This document shows positions 23,897-31,854 of a DNA stretch of 32,231 nt, piece by piece (the first letter of the stretch is position 1; each line of letters begins with the position of its first letter). The stretch spans positions 1 to 32,231 of the forward strand of contig NZ_FQVI01000036.1 of the NCBI RefSeq assembly GCF_900129135.1. Direction: 5' to 3'. The position numbers were made by a program, and so were the translations under genes. The notes under the pieces were generated by a model. The model saw only the letters and a list, made by a program, of their open reading frames with translations. It ran no database searches and was not told the DNA's origin. The stretch is from Lactonifactor longoviformis DSM 17459. GTDB taxonomy: Bacteria; Bacillota; Clostridia; Lachnospirales; Lachnospiraceae.

Positions 23897-24130
23897 ATGA
23901 AAGTATCTAATATAAAGGATATTGAGAAATTTTTCGAAGTAATCGACAGCTGCAGCGGAAAAGTGGAATTAGTTACAGGAGAAGGCGACAGACTCAACCT
24001 GAAATCTAAACTTTCCCAGTATGTTTCTCTGGCAAATATTTTCTCCAACGGTGAGATACCTGAATTAGAGCTGGTAGCTTATGAGAAAGAAGATATTGAT
24101 AAATTACTGAACTTTATGATGAATGGCTGA
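23897..24130 (+). CDS. Small HPr-like protein (no phosphorylatable His seen), hypothetical
   Basis: A 77-residue protein with AAAGGAG 8 bases before the ATG. The order strand-GDRLNLKSKLSQYVSLANIF-strand-EDIDKLLNFMM resembles the second half of HPr, where (V/L)NxKS-helix-strand-x(E/D)(D/E)-helix is found. The N-terminal part shows KVELVTGEGDR but no HARP motif with His, so it would not be a PTS phosphocarrier. It may be a small regulatory or structural protein. The family resemblance is a pattern judgement from memory, so the function stays open. The next gene is a metal-trafficking GTPase behind a hairpin. Confidence 0.7.
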   Translation: MKVSNIKDIEKFFEVIDSCSGKVELVTGEGDRLNLKSKLSQYVSLANIFSNGEIPELELVAYEKEDIDKLLNFMMNG

Positions 24131-24160
24131 TTAGTGAGGCAGATAAAAAGGCATAATTTA

Positions 24161-24190
24161 GGGACGGAGGTAATAACCTTCGTCCCCTTT
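24161..24190 (+). terminator. Hairpin between HPr-like gene and CobW gene
   Basis: GGGACGGAGGT (24161-24171) pairs with ACCTTCGTCCC (24176-24186), one G-U pair, a 4-base loop, then CTTT. Only 33 bases separate it from the CobW start, and no good promoter is visible in them. It may therefore be a partial terminator that tunes read-through. Confidence 0.6.
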
Positions 24191-24223
24191 GGCGTTACTT
24201 AAATAAAAAGAGAGGTAGAAAAA

Positions 24224-25351
24224 ATGACAAAGATTGATATTATTTCGGGATTTCTGGGAGCAGGAAAGACAACATTAATCAAAAAATTACTGAGTGAGGT
24301 ATTTGCAGGCCAGCAGGTAGTGCTCATTGAAAATGAATTCGGCGAGATAGGGATCGACGGAGGATTCCTCAAAGAGGCGGGCATTGAGATTCGTGAGATG
24401 AATTCAGGCTGCATCTGCTGCTCACTGGTGGGGGATTTTGGGACATCACTCAAGGAGGTCATTGAAAAGTACCACCCTGACCGTGTATTGATCGAGCCTT
24501 CCGGTGTTGGAAAGCTTTCTGATGTTATAAAAGCAGTTCAGGGCGTGCAGGAGGAAGTGGAGATACAGCTTAACAGCTATACCACCATGGTGGATGTATC
24601 AAAATGTAAGTTATACATGAAGAACTTCGGTGAATTTTTCAATAATCAGATTCAGTGTGCAGGGGCTATTATATTAAGCCGGACAGATAAGACGCCTCAG
24701 GATAAGGTGGTGCAGGCAGTAGAATTAATCCGTCAGATAAATGAGAAATCGCCTGTGATTACAACACCTATTACACAGCTGGAGGGAAGCAAGATTCTGG
24801 AGGTTATGGAGCATCCCCAGTCGCTGGAGGAAGAGATGCTGGAAGAAGAAGTGTGCCCTGTCTGCGGAGAACATCACGACCATGATCACGGGCATCACCA
24901 CCATGGAGAGGAATGCCATGAACACGGACATCACCATCATCACGGGGAAGAATGCTGCGGGCATGATCACGACCACCACCATCACGGGGAAGAATGCTGC
25001 GGCCATGACCATCACGACCATGGGGACTGCGGCTGCGGGCATGATCACCATCACCATCACCATGCAGATGATGTTTTCACCAGCTGGGGCAAAGAGACGG
25101 TGAGAACCTACAGCAGGGAAGAGATCGGCGGCATACTGACAAAACTTGAGACAGAGGGTATCAGAGAGGACGGCAGTATTCTCCGGGCCAAGGGAATGGT
25201 GGCAGGTACGGACGGCCGGTGGATTTACTTTGATATGGTGCCGGGTGAGCATGAGATCCGTGAGGGTGCGCCTGAGTTCACAGGCAGGATTTGCGTTATC
25301 GGATCTAAGCTCAACGAGGACAAGCTCGAAGAGCTTTTCGGACTGAAATAA
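24224..25351 (+). CDS. CobW/G3E-family GTPase with His/Cys-rich metal-binding insert
   Basis: A 375-residue P-loop GTPase of the metallochaperone G3E group (CobW, YjiA, YciC/ZagA). Seen: Walker A GFLGAGKTT (9-17), ENEFGE (36-41), the metal-binding CxCC motif Cys63-Ile-Cys65-Cys66, IEPSGVG switch region, and SRTDK base-specificity loop. Residues 211-280 hold 32 His and 9 Cys, including CPVC and two near-identical HHHHGEECCGHDH blocks; a C-terminal CobW_C domain follows. Such inserts bind several Zn2+ or Ni2+ ions. Probable role is metal insertion or storage; the metal is not shown. It is followed at once by a second CobW-like gene. Confidence 0.93.
   Translation: MTKIDIISGFLGAGKTTLIKKLLSEVFAGQQVVLIENEFGEIGIDGGFLKEAGIEIREMNSGCICCSLVGDFGTSLKEVIEKYHPDRVLIEPSGVGKLSDVIKAVQGVQEEVEIQLNSYTTMVDVSKCKLYMKNFGEFFNNQIQCAGAIILSRTDKTPQDKVVQAVELIRQINEKSPVITTPITQLEGSKILEVMEHPQSLEEEMLEEEVCPVCGEHHDHDHGHHHHGEECHEHGHHHHHGEECCGHDHDHHHHGEECCGHDHHDHGDCGCGHDHHHHHHADDVFTSWGKETVRTYSREEIGGILTKLETEGIREDGSILRAKGMVAGTDGRWIYFDMVPGEHEIREGAPEFTGRICVIGSKLNEDKLEELFGLK
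24932..25015 (+). repeat. 42-bp tandem repeat encoding HHHHGEECCGHDH
   Basis: Two adjacent 42-base copies (24932-24973 and 24974-25015) encode residues 237-250 and 251-264 of the CobW protein and differ mostly at third positions. A shorter related HHHHGEEC block lies before them. This is in-frame expansion of the metal-binding insert. Confidence 0.8.
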
Positions 25352-25367
25352 GATAGGAGACAAATTA

Positions 25368-26336
25368 ATGGCAGAAATAGATGAAATAGATGAGATCCAG
25401 GTTCCTGTCTATCTGATGGCGGGATTCCTGGACAGCGGGAAGAGCACATTTTTAAACTTTACCATTGCACAGGAGTATTTTGCCCTGGATGAGACAACGC
25501 TTCTTATTCTCTGCGAAGAGGGAGAGGTGGAATACGATGCCCGGGAGCTGGAAAAGTATAATACGGTTATGGAGATAATAGAAGAACCTCAGGAGCTGAC
25601 GCCCCAGCGCCTGACAGCTATGGACATTGCATACCGGCCGGGGCGGATCGTTATTGAATACAACGGGATGTGGCCGGTGAGCGCCCTGGAGGAGATGGAA
25701 TTTCCCGGAGGATGGGGTATCGTCCAGCATATCACAACCGTGGACGCCAGCACTTTCCAGGTCTATATGAATAATATGAAATCCCTGTTTATGGAAATGG
25801 TAAGAGGGGCGGATCTGGTCATTTTTAACCGCTGTGAAAAGGGTCTGCCTCTGGCGACGTTCCGCAGAAGTGTAAAGGTAGTGAATCAGAGTGCAGAGAT
25901 CATCTTTGAGGACGAACAGGGGGAAATCGAAAATATTTTTGAAGATGAGATGCCTTTTGACCTGGATGCCGATGTGATCTCCATCCGGGAGGAGGACTAC
26001 GGGATCTGGTATATTGATGCTATGGATCATCCGGAGAGATACAAAGGAAAGACTGTGGAGTTCACAGGCATGGTATTAAAGTCAAAGGAATTTCCGTCTA
26101 AGATGTTTGTGCCGGGGCGCATGGCTATGACCTGCTGTGCGGATGACACTACCTTTATCGGATATGTATGCAGAAGCCCCTATGCGCCCAAACTGAAGAC
26201 GGGACAGTGGGTAAAGGTTACAGCGGCCGTAGGCTACGATTATGTGCGCGCATACCACGGGGAGGGCCCTGTGCTTGAGGCGAAATCGGTAGAGCTGACA
26301 GAGCCTCTCGAGGAGGAATTGGTATATTTCAATTAA
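25368..26336 (+). CDS. CobW-like P-loop protein fused to a YcgQ/TIGR03943-like C-terminal domain
   Basis: A 322-residue protein in two parts. Residues 12-205 keep Walker A GFLDSGKST (19-27) and a CobW-like fold order (LILCEEGEVEYD, VIEYNGMW, TTVDASTF, ADLVIFNRCE), but the CxCC metal motif is absent. Residues about 215-322 (DHPERYKGKTVEFTGMVLKSKEF, MAMTCCADDTTFIGYV, GQWVKVTAAV, EPLEEELVYFN) closely resemble the C-terminal domain of YcgQ/TIGR03943 proteins, which normally accompany a permease and G3E GTPases of the zinc regulon. It starts 16 bases after the His-rich GTPase, so the two are probably partners. Function is inferred as metal trafficking. Confidence 0.82.
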   Translation: MAEIDEIDEIQVPVYLMAGFLDSGKSTFLNFTIAQEYFALDETTLLILCEEGEVEYDARELEKYNTVMEIIEEPQELTPQRLTAMDIAYRPGRIVIEYNGMWPVSALEEMEFPGGWGIVQHITTVDASTFQVYMNNMKSLFMEMVRGADLVIFNRCEKGLPLATFRRSVKVVNQSAEIIFEDEQGEIENIFEDEMPFDLDADVISIREEDYGIWYIDAMDHPERYKGKTVEFTGMVLKSKEFPSKMFVPGRMAMTCCADDTTFIGYVCRSPYAPKLKTGQWVKVTAAVGYDYVRAYHGEGPVLEAKSVELTEPLEEELVYFN

Positions 26337-26356
26337 GGAAAAGACAGGAGAAAATT

Positions 26357-26929
26357 ATGTATCTGATTGTTGGCCTTGGGAATCCCTCAAAGGAGTATGA
26401 AAAAACCAGACATAATGTAGGGTTTGATACCGTGGATGAACTGATAGAGAGGCACAATATCCCCCAATCCGGGGTAAAGCATAAAGCCATGTTTGGCAAA
26501 GGGATGATCGAGGGGCAGAAGGTCATAGTTGCCAAGCCTCTCACATTTATGAACCTCAGCGGCGAAGCGGTGAGGGCTATGGCGGATTACTATAAGATAG
26601 ATCCGGAGACCCAGCTGATTATAATCTATGATGATATCGATCTGGATCCGGGACAGGTCAGGATCCGGAAAAAGGGGAGTGCAGGGGGACATAATGGCAT
26701 AAAAAGCATTATTTCTCACCTGGGAACGCAGAATTTTTACCGGATTAAAATTGGTGTCGGGGCCAAGCCAAAGGGCTGGGATCTCGCAGATCATGTATTA
26801 AGCCGTTTCTCAACCGGCGACAGGAAGCTGGTAGATGATGCCATTGAGAGGGCGGCGGCAGCAGTTTCCGTTATTTTATCGGAAGATATCGAAGCCGCTA
26901 TGAATATATATAATAGAAAGGCAGAATAA
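26357..26929 (+). CDS. pth: Peptidyl-tRNA hydrolase
   Basis: Releases tRNA from peptidyl-tRNA dropped by ribosomes. The 190 residues carry all usual active-site residues: Asn9 (GLGNPSKEYEKTRHN), His19, Asn66 (FMNLSGE), Asp92/93 (YDDIDLDPG) and Asn113 (GSAGGHNGIKS). ACAGGAGA precedes the ATG. It is followed by mfd after 23 bases, the common Firmicute pair. Confidence 0.97.
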   Translation: MYLIVGLGNPSKEYEKTRHNVGFDTVDELIERHNIPQSGVKHKAMFGKGMIEGQKVIVAKPLTFMNLSGEAVRAMADYYKIDPETQLIIIYDDIDLDPGQVRIRKKGSAGGHNGIKSIISHLGTQNFYRIKIGVGAKPKGWDLADHVLSRFSTGDRKLVDDAIERAAAAVSVILSEDIEAAMNIYNRKAE

Positions 26930-26952
26930 TTGACCTTTTTAAGGAGATAGAT

Positions 26953-29900
26953 ATGGAGGCTTTTATAAGACCGCTGGAGGAGCTGAGCGATTACCAGGCG
27001 CTCCGGGGAAGACTGAAAGGAAACCGCGGAATTCTGCAGCTTTCCGGATGCATTGATTCCCAGAAGGCGCATGTAATGTATGCCATGTCCCGGAATTTCC
27101 GCAATTGCCTGATCATCACAGAGAATGATCTGAAAGCAAAAGAAATATATGAGGACTACCGCTTTTACGACAGGGAGGCTCTGCTGTATCCCGCGAAGGA
27201 CCTGATATTTTTCCAGGCGGATATCCACGGGAATCTGCTTACCAGGGAAAGAATGAAAGCTGTGGCCGCTCTTCTTGAGAAGAAGGGGGTCACTGTAATA
27301 ACCAGTATAGGGGGCTGCATGGACTATCTGCTCCCCCTGGAGGCCATCGGCAGGCGGGTGCTGCGGTTTCGCAATGACAGTGAAATTGATATAGACAAGT
27401 TAAAAAAAGATCTGATTGGATTAGGATATGAGAGAAGTGCACAGGTAGAGGCAGCCGGGCAGTTCTCTGTTCGCGGTGGAATTATAGACATTTTTCCTCT
27501 TACCGAGGAGAATCCCTGGAGGATCGAGCTTTGGGGAGACGAGATAGACTCCATCAGGAGCTTTGAGGCCGAAAGCCAGAGATCCATAGAAAACCTGGAG
27601 GAGATAGCCATCTACCCGGCGTCCGAGATTGTGCTGGACGAGGACTCTGCAAAGAAGGGGATCAATGCCATTGAGAAAGAGATGAAGTCCTACGTAAAGA
27701 GGCTCAGGGATAAGTTTCTGACGGAGGAGGCGGCACGGGTAAAGGGCTCTGTGGAGGAGGTGCTGGAGAATCTGAGGGAATTTGAGAACCTTCAGGCGGC
27801 CGAGCACTTTATCCACTATTTTTATGATGAACTGGTTTCCCTTCCGGATTATTTTGACCCGGAGGATACCCTTTTCTTTCTGGATGAGCCGAATCATCTT
27901 CTGGACAAGGGGGAGGTGATTGAGGAGGAATTCCGGGAAAGTATGCAGAACCGTCTGGAGAAGGGATACCTTCTCCCCAGTCAGGCGAAGCTGATTACCG
28001 GGTACAGGGATACCGTCAATACGCTGAACCACAAAAACTGTGTTTCTGTCTGCACCATTGACCACAAGCAGGCAGACTGGAAAATTAACGGCAAGTACAG
28101 CATTGTGACGAAGTCTGTCAATTCTTACAACAACAGTTTTGAACTTCTGGTAAAGGATCTGAAGCAGTGGAAAAAGGGCGGTTATCGGGTGGCCCTTCTC
28201 TCCGGTTCCCGTACCAGGGCGGCCAGGCTGGCCGAAGATCTCCGGGAGGAGGGACTGAATAGCTTCTATTCAGACGATACGGAAAGAGAGATTCAGCCGG
28301 GGGAGATTATGGTTGTCTACGGACACGCCCACAGGGGATTCGCATACCCTATGGTGAAGTTTGTAATCATTACTGAGACGGACATATTCGGCAAAGAAAA
28401 GAAAAAGCGCAGGAAGAAAACGGAGTACAGCGGGAAAAAGATTCAGAGCTTTACAGAGCTTAATGTGGGGGACTATGTTGTCCACGAGAACCACGGGCTG
28501 GGAGTTTACCGGGGAATTGAGAAGGTGGAAGTGGAGAATGTAGTCAAGGATTACATTAAGATCGAATATGCTGGCAGAAGTAATCTCTATGTGCTTGCAA
28601 CCCAGCTGGATATTCTTCAGAAATACGCCGGGGCAGATGCGAAGAAGCCCAAACTGAATAAATTGGGAGGCCAGGAGTGGAAAAAGACTAAGACAAGAGT
28701 CCGGGGGGCAGTGCAGAACATTGCCCGGGATCTGGTAGATCTGTATGCGGTCAGGCAGTCCCAGGAGGGATACGCATACGGGAAGGACACCGTCTGGCAA
28801 AGAGAGTTTGAGGAAATGTTCCCCTTTGAGGAGACAGAGGATCAGCTGTTAGCCATTGATGCCACAAAGCGGGATATGGAGAGCCATAAAATCATGGACC
28901 GTCTGATCTGCGGGGATGTGGGGTACGGAAAGACAGAGATTGCCATCCGCGCGGCCTTTAAGGCCATACAGGAGGGAAAGCAGGTGGTATATCTGGTGCC
29001 CACAACCATTCTGGCGCAGCAGCATTATAATACCTTTGTGCAGAGAATGAAGGATTTCCCGGTGCGGGTGGATCTGCTCTGCCGGTTCAATACCCCGGCG
29101 CAGCAGAAGAAGACGGTGACAGATCTGGAAAAGGGCTGGGTGGACATTGTCATAGGGACCCACAGGGTACTGTCAAAGGATGTAAAATTCAAAGATCTGG
29201 GCCTTCTGATCATAGATGAGGAACAGCGCTTCGGCGTTACCCACAAGGAAAAGATAAAGCAGCTCAAAAAAAATGTGGATGTCCTTACACTCACAGCTAC
29301 CCCCATTCCCAGGACTCTGCATATGAGCCTTATCGGAATCCGGGATATGAGTGTTCTGGAGGAGCCGCCTATGGACCGGATGCCCATACAGACCTACATT
29401 ATGGAATACAACGATGAGATGGTGAGAGAGGCAATCAGCCGGGAGATGGCCAGGGGCGGCCAGGTTTATTATGTGTATAACAGAGTAAAGCAGATTGACG
29501 AGATTACCAATCAGATTGCAAAGCTGGTTCCCGAGGCAAATGTTGCCTTTGCCCACGGGCAGATGAACGAACGGGAACTGGAAAAAATCATGTATGGATT
29601 TATTAATGGGGAGATTGATGTTCTGGTATCCACTACCATTATTGAAACCGGACTGGATATCTCCAATGTGAATACAATGGTGATACATGATGCGGACCAG
29701 CTGGGTCTTTCACAGCTGTATCAGCTGCGGGGCCGGGTGGGAAGATCAAACCGCACCGCCTATGCTTTTCTGATGTATAAAAGAAACAAAATGTTAAAGG
29801 AAGTGGCTGAAAAGAGGCTTCATGCTATCCGGGAATTTACAGAGCTGGGGAGCGGATTTAAGATTGCCATGAGGGATCTGGAGCTTAGAGGGGCCGGAAA

Positions 29901-30477
29901 TCTTCTGGGCGCGGAACAGCACGGCCATATGGAGGCTGTGGGCTATGACCTGTACTGTAAAATGCTCAATGAGGCAGTAAAAGAGGCCAAGGGAATACCT
30001 GTACAGGAGGACTTTGAAACCACCATTGATCTGGAGCTGGATGCCTTTATTCCGGAGCGGTATATTCCCAATGAATATCAAAAGCTGGACATCTACAAAA
30101 GGATAGCAGGGATTGAGAATCAGGAAGAGTATGAGGATATGCTGGAAGAACTGCTGGACCGCTTTGGGGAGCTTCCTAAGTCTGTACAAAATCTCCTTTC
30201 GATCGCTAATCTGAAGGCAATGGCTCATAAAGTCTATATGACCGAGGTAAAGCAGCTGCAGGATACCGTGAAGCTGACTATGTATGAGAAAGCGAGGATC
30301 AATCCCCAGGGGATCCCTGCGGTTATCGAAATGTACAGGGATGAACTTCAGTTTAAGGCGGATCCCAGCCCGCACTTTATCTTCCGCCCCAAAAAGAAAA
30401 AGGCCCGGGATACCGTTGAGATAATTGAACGGTTAGCAGGGCTGCTGAGGAATATGGAGGGGGAACTGAAAGTTTGA
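26953..30477 (+). CDS. mfd: Transcription-repair coupling factor
   Basis: Removes RNA polymerase stalled at lesions and recruits UvrA. The 1174 residues match the family length. Seen: N-terminal UvrB-like domains (YPAKDLIFFQADIHGN, GGIIDIFPLTEENPWRIELWGDEIDSIRSF), the RNA polymerase-interacting domain (GDYVVHENHGLGVYRGI), the SF2 helicase motor with Walker A CGDVGYGKTE at about residue 652, IIDEEQRFGV near 754, LTATPIPRTL, and QLRGRVGRS, and a C-terminal TRCF domain. AAGGAG lies before the ATG. It shares a transcript with pth. Confidence 0.97.
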   Translation: MEAFIRPLEELSDYQALRGRLKGNRGILQLSGCIDSQKAHVMYAMSRNFRNCLIITENDLKAKEIYEDYRFYDREALLYPAKDLIFFQADIHGNLLTRERMKAVAALLEKKGVTVITSIGGCMDYLLPLEAIGRRVLRFRNDSEIDIDKLKKDLIGLGYERSAQVEAAGQFSVRGGIIDIFPLTEENPWRIELWGDEIDSIRSFEAESQRSIENLEEIAIYPASEIVLDEDSAKKGINAIEKEMKSYVKRLRDKFLTEEAARVKGSVEEVLENLREFENLQAAEHFIHYFYDELVSLPDYFDPEDTLFFLDEPNHLLDKGEVIEEEFRESMQNRLEKGYLLPSQAKLITGYRDTVNTLNHKNCVSVCTIDHKQADWKINGKYSIVTKSVNSYNNSFELLVKDLKQWKKGGYRVALLSGSRTRAARLAEDLREEGLNSFYSDDTEREIQPGEIMVVYGHAHRGFAYPMVKFVIITETDIFGKEKKKRRKKTEYSGKKIQSFTELNVGDYVVHENHGLGVYRGIEKVEVENVVKDYIKIEYAGRSNLYVLATQLDILQKYAGADAKKPKLNKLGGQEWKKTKTRVRGAVQNIARDLVDLYAVRQSQEGYAYGKDTVWQREFEEMFPFEETEDQLLAIDATKRDMESHKIMDRLICGDVGYGKTEIAIRAAFKAIQEGKQVVYLVPTTILAQQHYNTFVQRMKDFPVRVDLLCRFNTPAQQKKTVTDLEKGWVDIVIGTHRVLSKDVKFKDLGLLIIDEEQRFGVTHKEKIKQLKKNVDVLTLTATPIPRTLHMSLIGIRDMSVLEEPPMDRMPIQTYIMEYNDEMVREAISREMARGGQVYYVYNRVKQIDEITNQIAKLVPEANVAFAHGQMNERELEKIMYGFINGEIDVLVSTTIIETGLDISNVNTMVIHDADQLGLSQLYQLRGRVGRSNRTAYAFLMYKRNKMLKEVAEKRLHAIREFTELGSGFKIAMRDLELRGAGNLLGAEQHGHMEAVGYDLYCKMLNEAVKEAKGIPVQEDFETTIDLELDAFIPERYIPNEYQKLDIYKRIAGIENQEEYEDMLEELLDRFGELPKSVQNLLSIANLKAMAHKVYMTEVKQLQDTVKLTMYEKARINPQGIPAVIEMYRDELQFKADPSPHFIFRPKKKKARDTVEIIERLAGLLRNMEGELKV

Positions 30478-30514
30478 AATATTTGCGAATTCTTTACAAA
30501 AACCGGGAAAAATC

Positions 30515-30543
30515 TTGCCTGAACCTGGAAAAGAGTCTATAAT
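30515..30543 (+). promoter_or_regulatory. Promoter of the foldase lipoprotein gene
   Basis: -35 TTGCCT (30515-30520), a 17-base spacer and a perfect -10 TATAAT (30538-30543), about 53 bases before the start codon. Confidence 0.75.
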
Positions 30544-30595
30544 AAAAAGGCTGATATGCAAAATAAGCCGATAAGATAAACTATGGGAGGAAACC

Positions 30596-31762
30596 ATGAA
30601 CCGATTAACAAAGACAATGACATGCGGTATGCTTGCAGTTGCCTTGGGCGCCACAAGCCTTGCAGGCTGCGGAAAAGATAGTAAAATTGACGGAACAAAG
30701 ACGGTTGCAACCTGCAATGGGGAGGAAGTATCTCTTGGAGCGGCAAGCTTTCTCATGCGATATACACAGGCTCAGATGATGAGTTATTATTCCATGTTCG
30801 GACAGAGTATGAGCTGGGACAGCGTACAGGATGAGGAAAAAGGGACTACCCTTGGGCAGTCTGCCAAGGATAACCTCATGGACCAGCTGGAGGATTTGAT
30901 GCTTCTGAAAGAGAATGCCAAAGAGTATGAGGTGAGTGTTTCAGAGGAAGAACAGAAAGCAATTGAGGAGGCGGCTAAAAGCTTTATCGAGGCTAACGAT
31001 GAGGAGACTCTGAAAAGCCTGGCTGTCAGCCAGAAGGATATTGAGACAGTGCTGGAGCTTTTCACCATCCAGAATAAGATGTATGATCCAATGACTGCAG
31101 ATGTGGATACAAATGTGCCGGATGAGGACGCGGCCCAGAAAACAGTTACCTGTGTGAGAGTGTCTGCCGCAGGGACGGAGACGGATGAAGAGGGCAACAC
31201 CATTGAGCTGACCGATGAGGAGAAAGCACAAAAGAAGGAACAGGCTCAGCAGGTCCTGGATAAGATAGCAGCATCGGAGGATGTTGCCGGGGCGGATATG
31301 GATGCCCTGGCCAAAGAGGTGGATGAGAATCTCTCTGCTACCTCCAGCAGCTATGGAAGCGATGATACTGTTGTAGAAGATGCGATCAAGAAGGCTGCGG
31401 AGGGCCTGGAGGACGGACAGCTGGCGCCTGAGGTGGCAGAAGGAGAGAATGCTTATTATGTAGTGCGGCTGGACGCCAATTTTGATCAGGAGGCTACAGA
31501 CTCCAAAAAACAGACCATTGTAAGTGAGAGAAAGCAGGAGGCCTATCAGGCAAAGCTGGATGAATGGAGTGAGGCTGCAAAGTTTACTGTAGATGAAAAA
31601 GTATGGGACAAGATAGAAGTCACAGACAGCAATCCTTTTGTATTTAAGCAGCAGGAGACAGAAGCTCCGGAGGCAGAAGATACCCAGGAGGGTACAGATA
31701 CTGCAGAGCCTTCCTCTGATGCAGCAGAAAGCACAAACCCTGAGGAGCAGGCAGAAGAATAG
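30596..31762 (+). CDS. PrsA/SurA-like peptidyl-prolyl isomerase lipoprotein
   Basis: A 388-residue exported lipoprotein. Signal peptide with lipobox LAGC (Cys25) gives membrane anchoring. The N-terminal SurA-like helical domain (about 35-150) is followed by a divergent parvulin rotamase region (about 180-300: TVTCVRVSAAGTETDEEG, ADMDALAKEVDENLSATSSSYG, EGLEDGQLAPEVAEGENAYYVVRLD), where catalytic His and Cys positions do not stand out, then a Glu/Ser/Thr-rich acidic tail. It likely helps exported proteins fold. GGGAGG precedes the ATG by 5 bases. It commonly follows mfd in Lachnospiraceae (recollection). Confidence 0.88.
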   Translation: MNRLTKTMTCGMLAVALGATSLAGCGKDSKIDGTKTVATCNGEEVSLGAASFLMRYTQAQMMSYYSMFGQSMSWDSVQDEEKGTTLGQSAKDNLMDQLEDLMLLKENAKEYEVSVSEEEQKAIEEAAKSFIEANDEETLKSLAVSQKDIETVLELFTIQNKMYDPMTADVDTNVPDEDAAQKTVTCVRVSAAGTETDEEGNTIELTDEEKAQKKEQAQQVLDKIAASEDVAGADMDALAKEVDENLSATSSSYGSDDTVVEDAIKKAAEGLEDGQLAPEVAEGENAYYVVRLDANFDQEATDSKKQTIVSERKQEAYQAKLDEWSEAAKFTVDEKVWDKIEVTDSNPFVFKQQETEAPEAEDTQEGTDTAEPSSDAAESTNPEEQAEE

Positions 31763-31814
31763 TTTAGGAAAAAGAGCAGCAGACCTGGCAAAGAACCCAG
31801 GTTCAGCGAAAAAA

Positions 31815-31846
31815 ACGGAGGGTATATCCTGGGATATGCCCTCCGT
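31815..31846 (+). terminator. Terminator-like hairpin at the 3' end of the lipoprotein gene, intron target
   Basis: ACGGAGGGTATATCC (31815-31829) pairs with GGATATGCCCTCCGT (31832-31846), one T-G pair, with a 2-base gap. A run of A's precedes it, but the T tract that should follow is missing: the next 8 bases are CTGATCAT and then the intron. A smaller ACCTGG/CCAGGT stem is at 31783-31802. Confidence 0.7.
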
Positions 31847-31854
31847 CTGATCAT

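Noticed and set aside
24854-25063. Possible CRISPR-like or simple-sequence array
   Set aside because: The repeats are in-frame codons for His/Cys in a GTPase, with no spacers of equal length.
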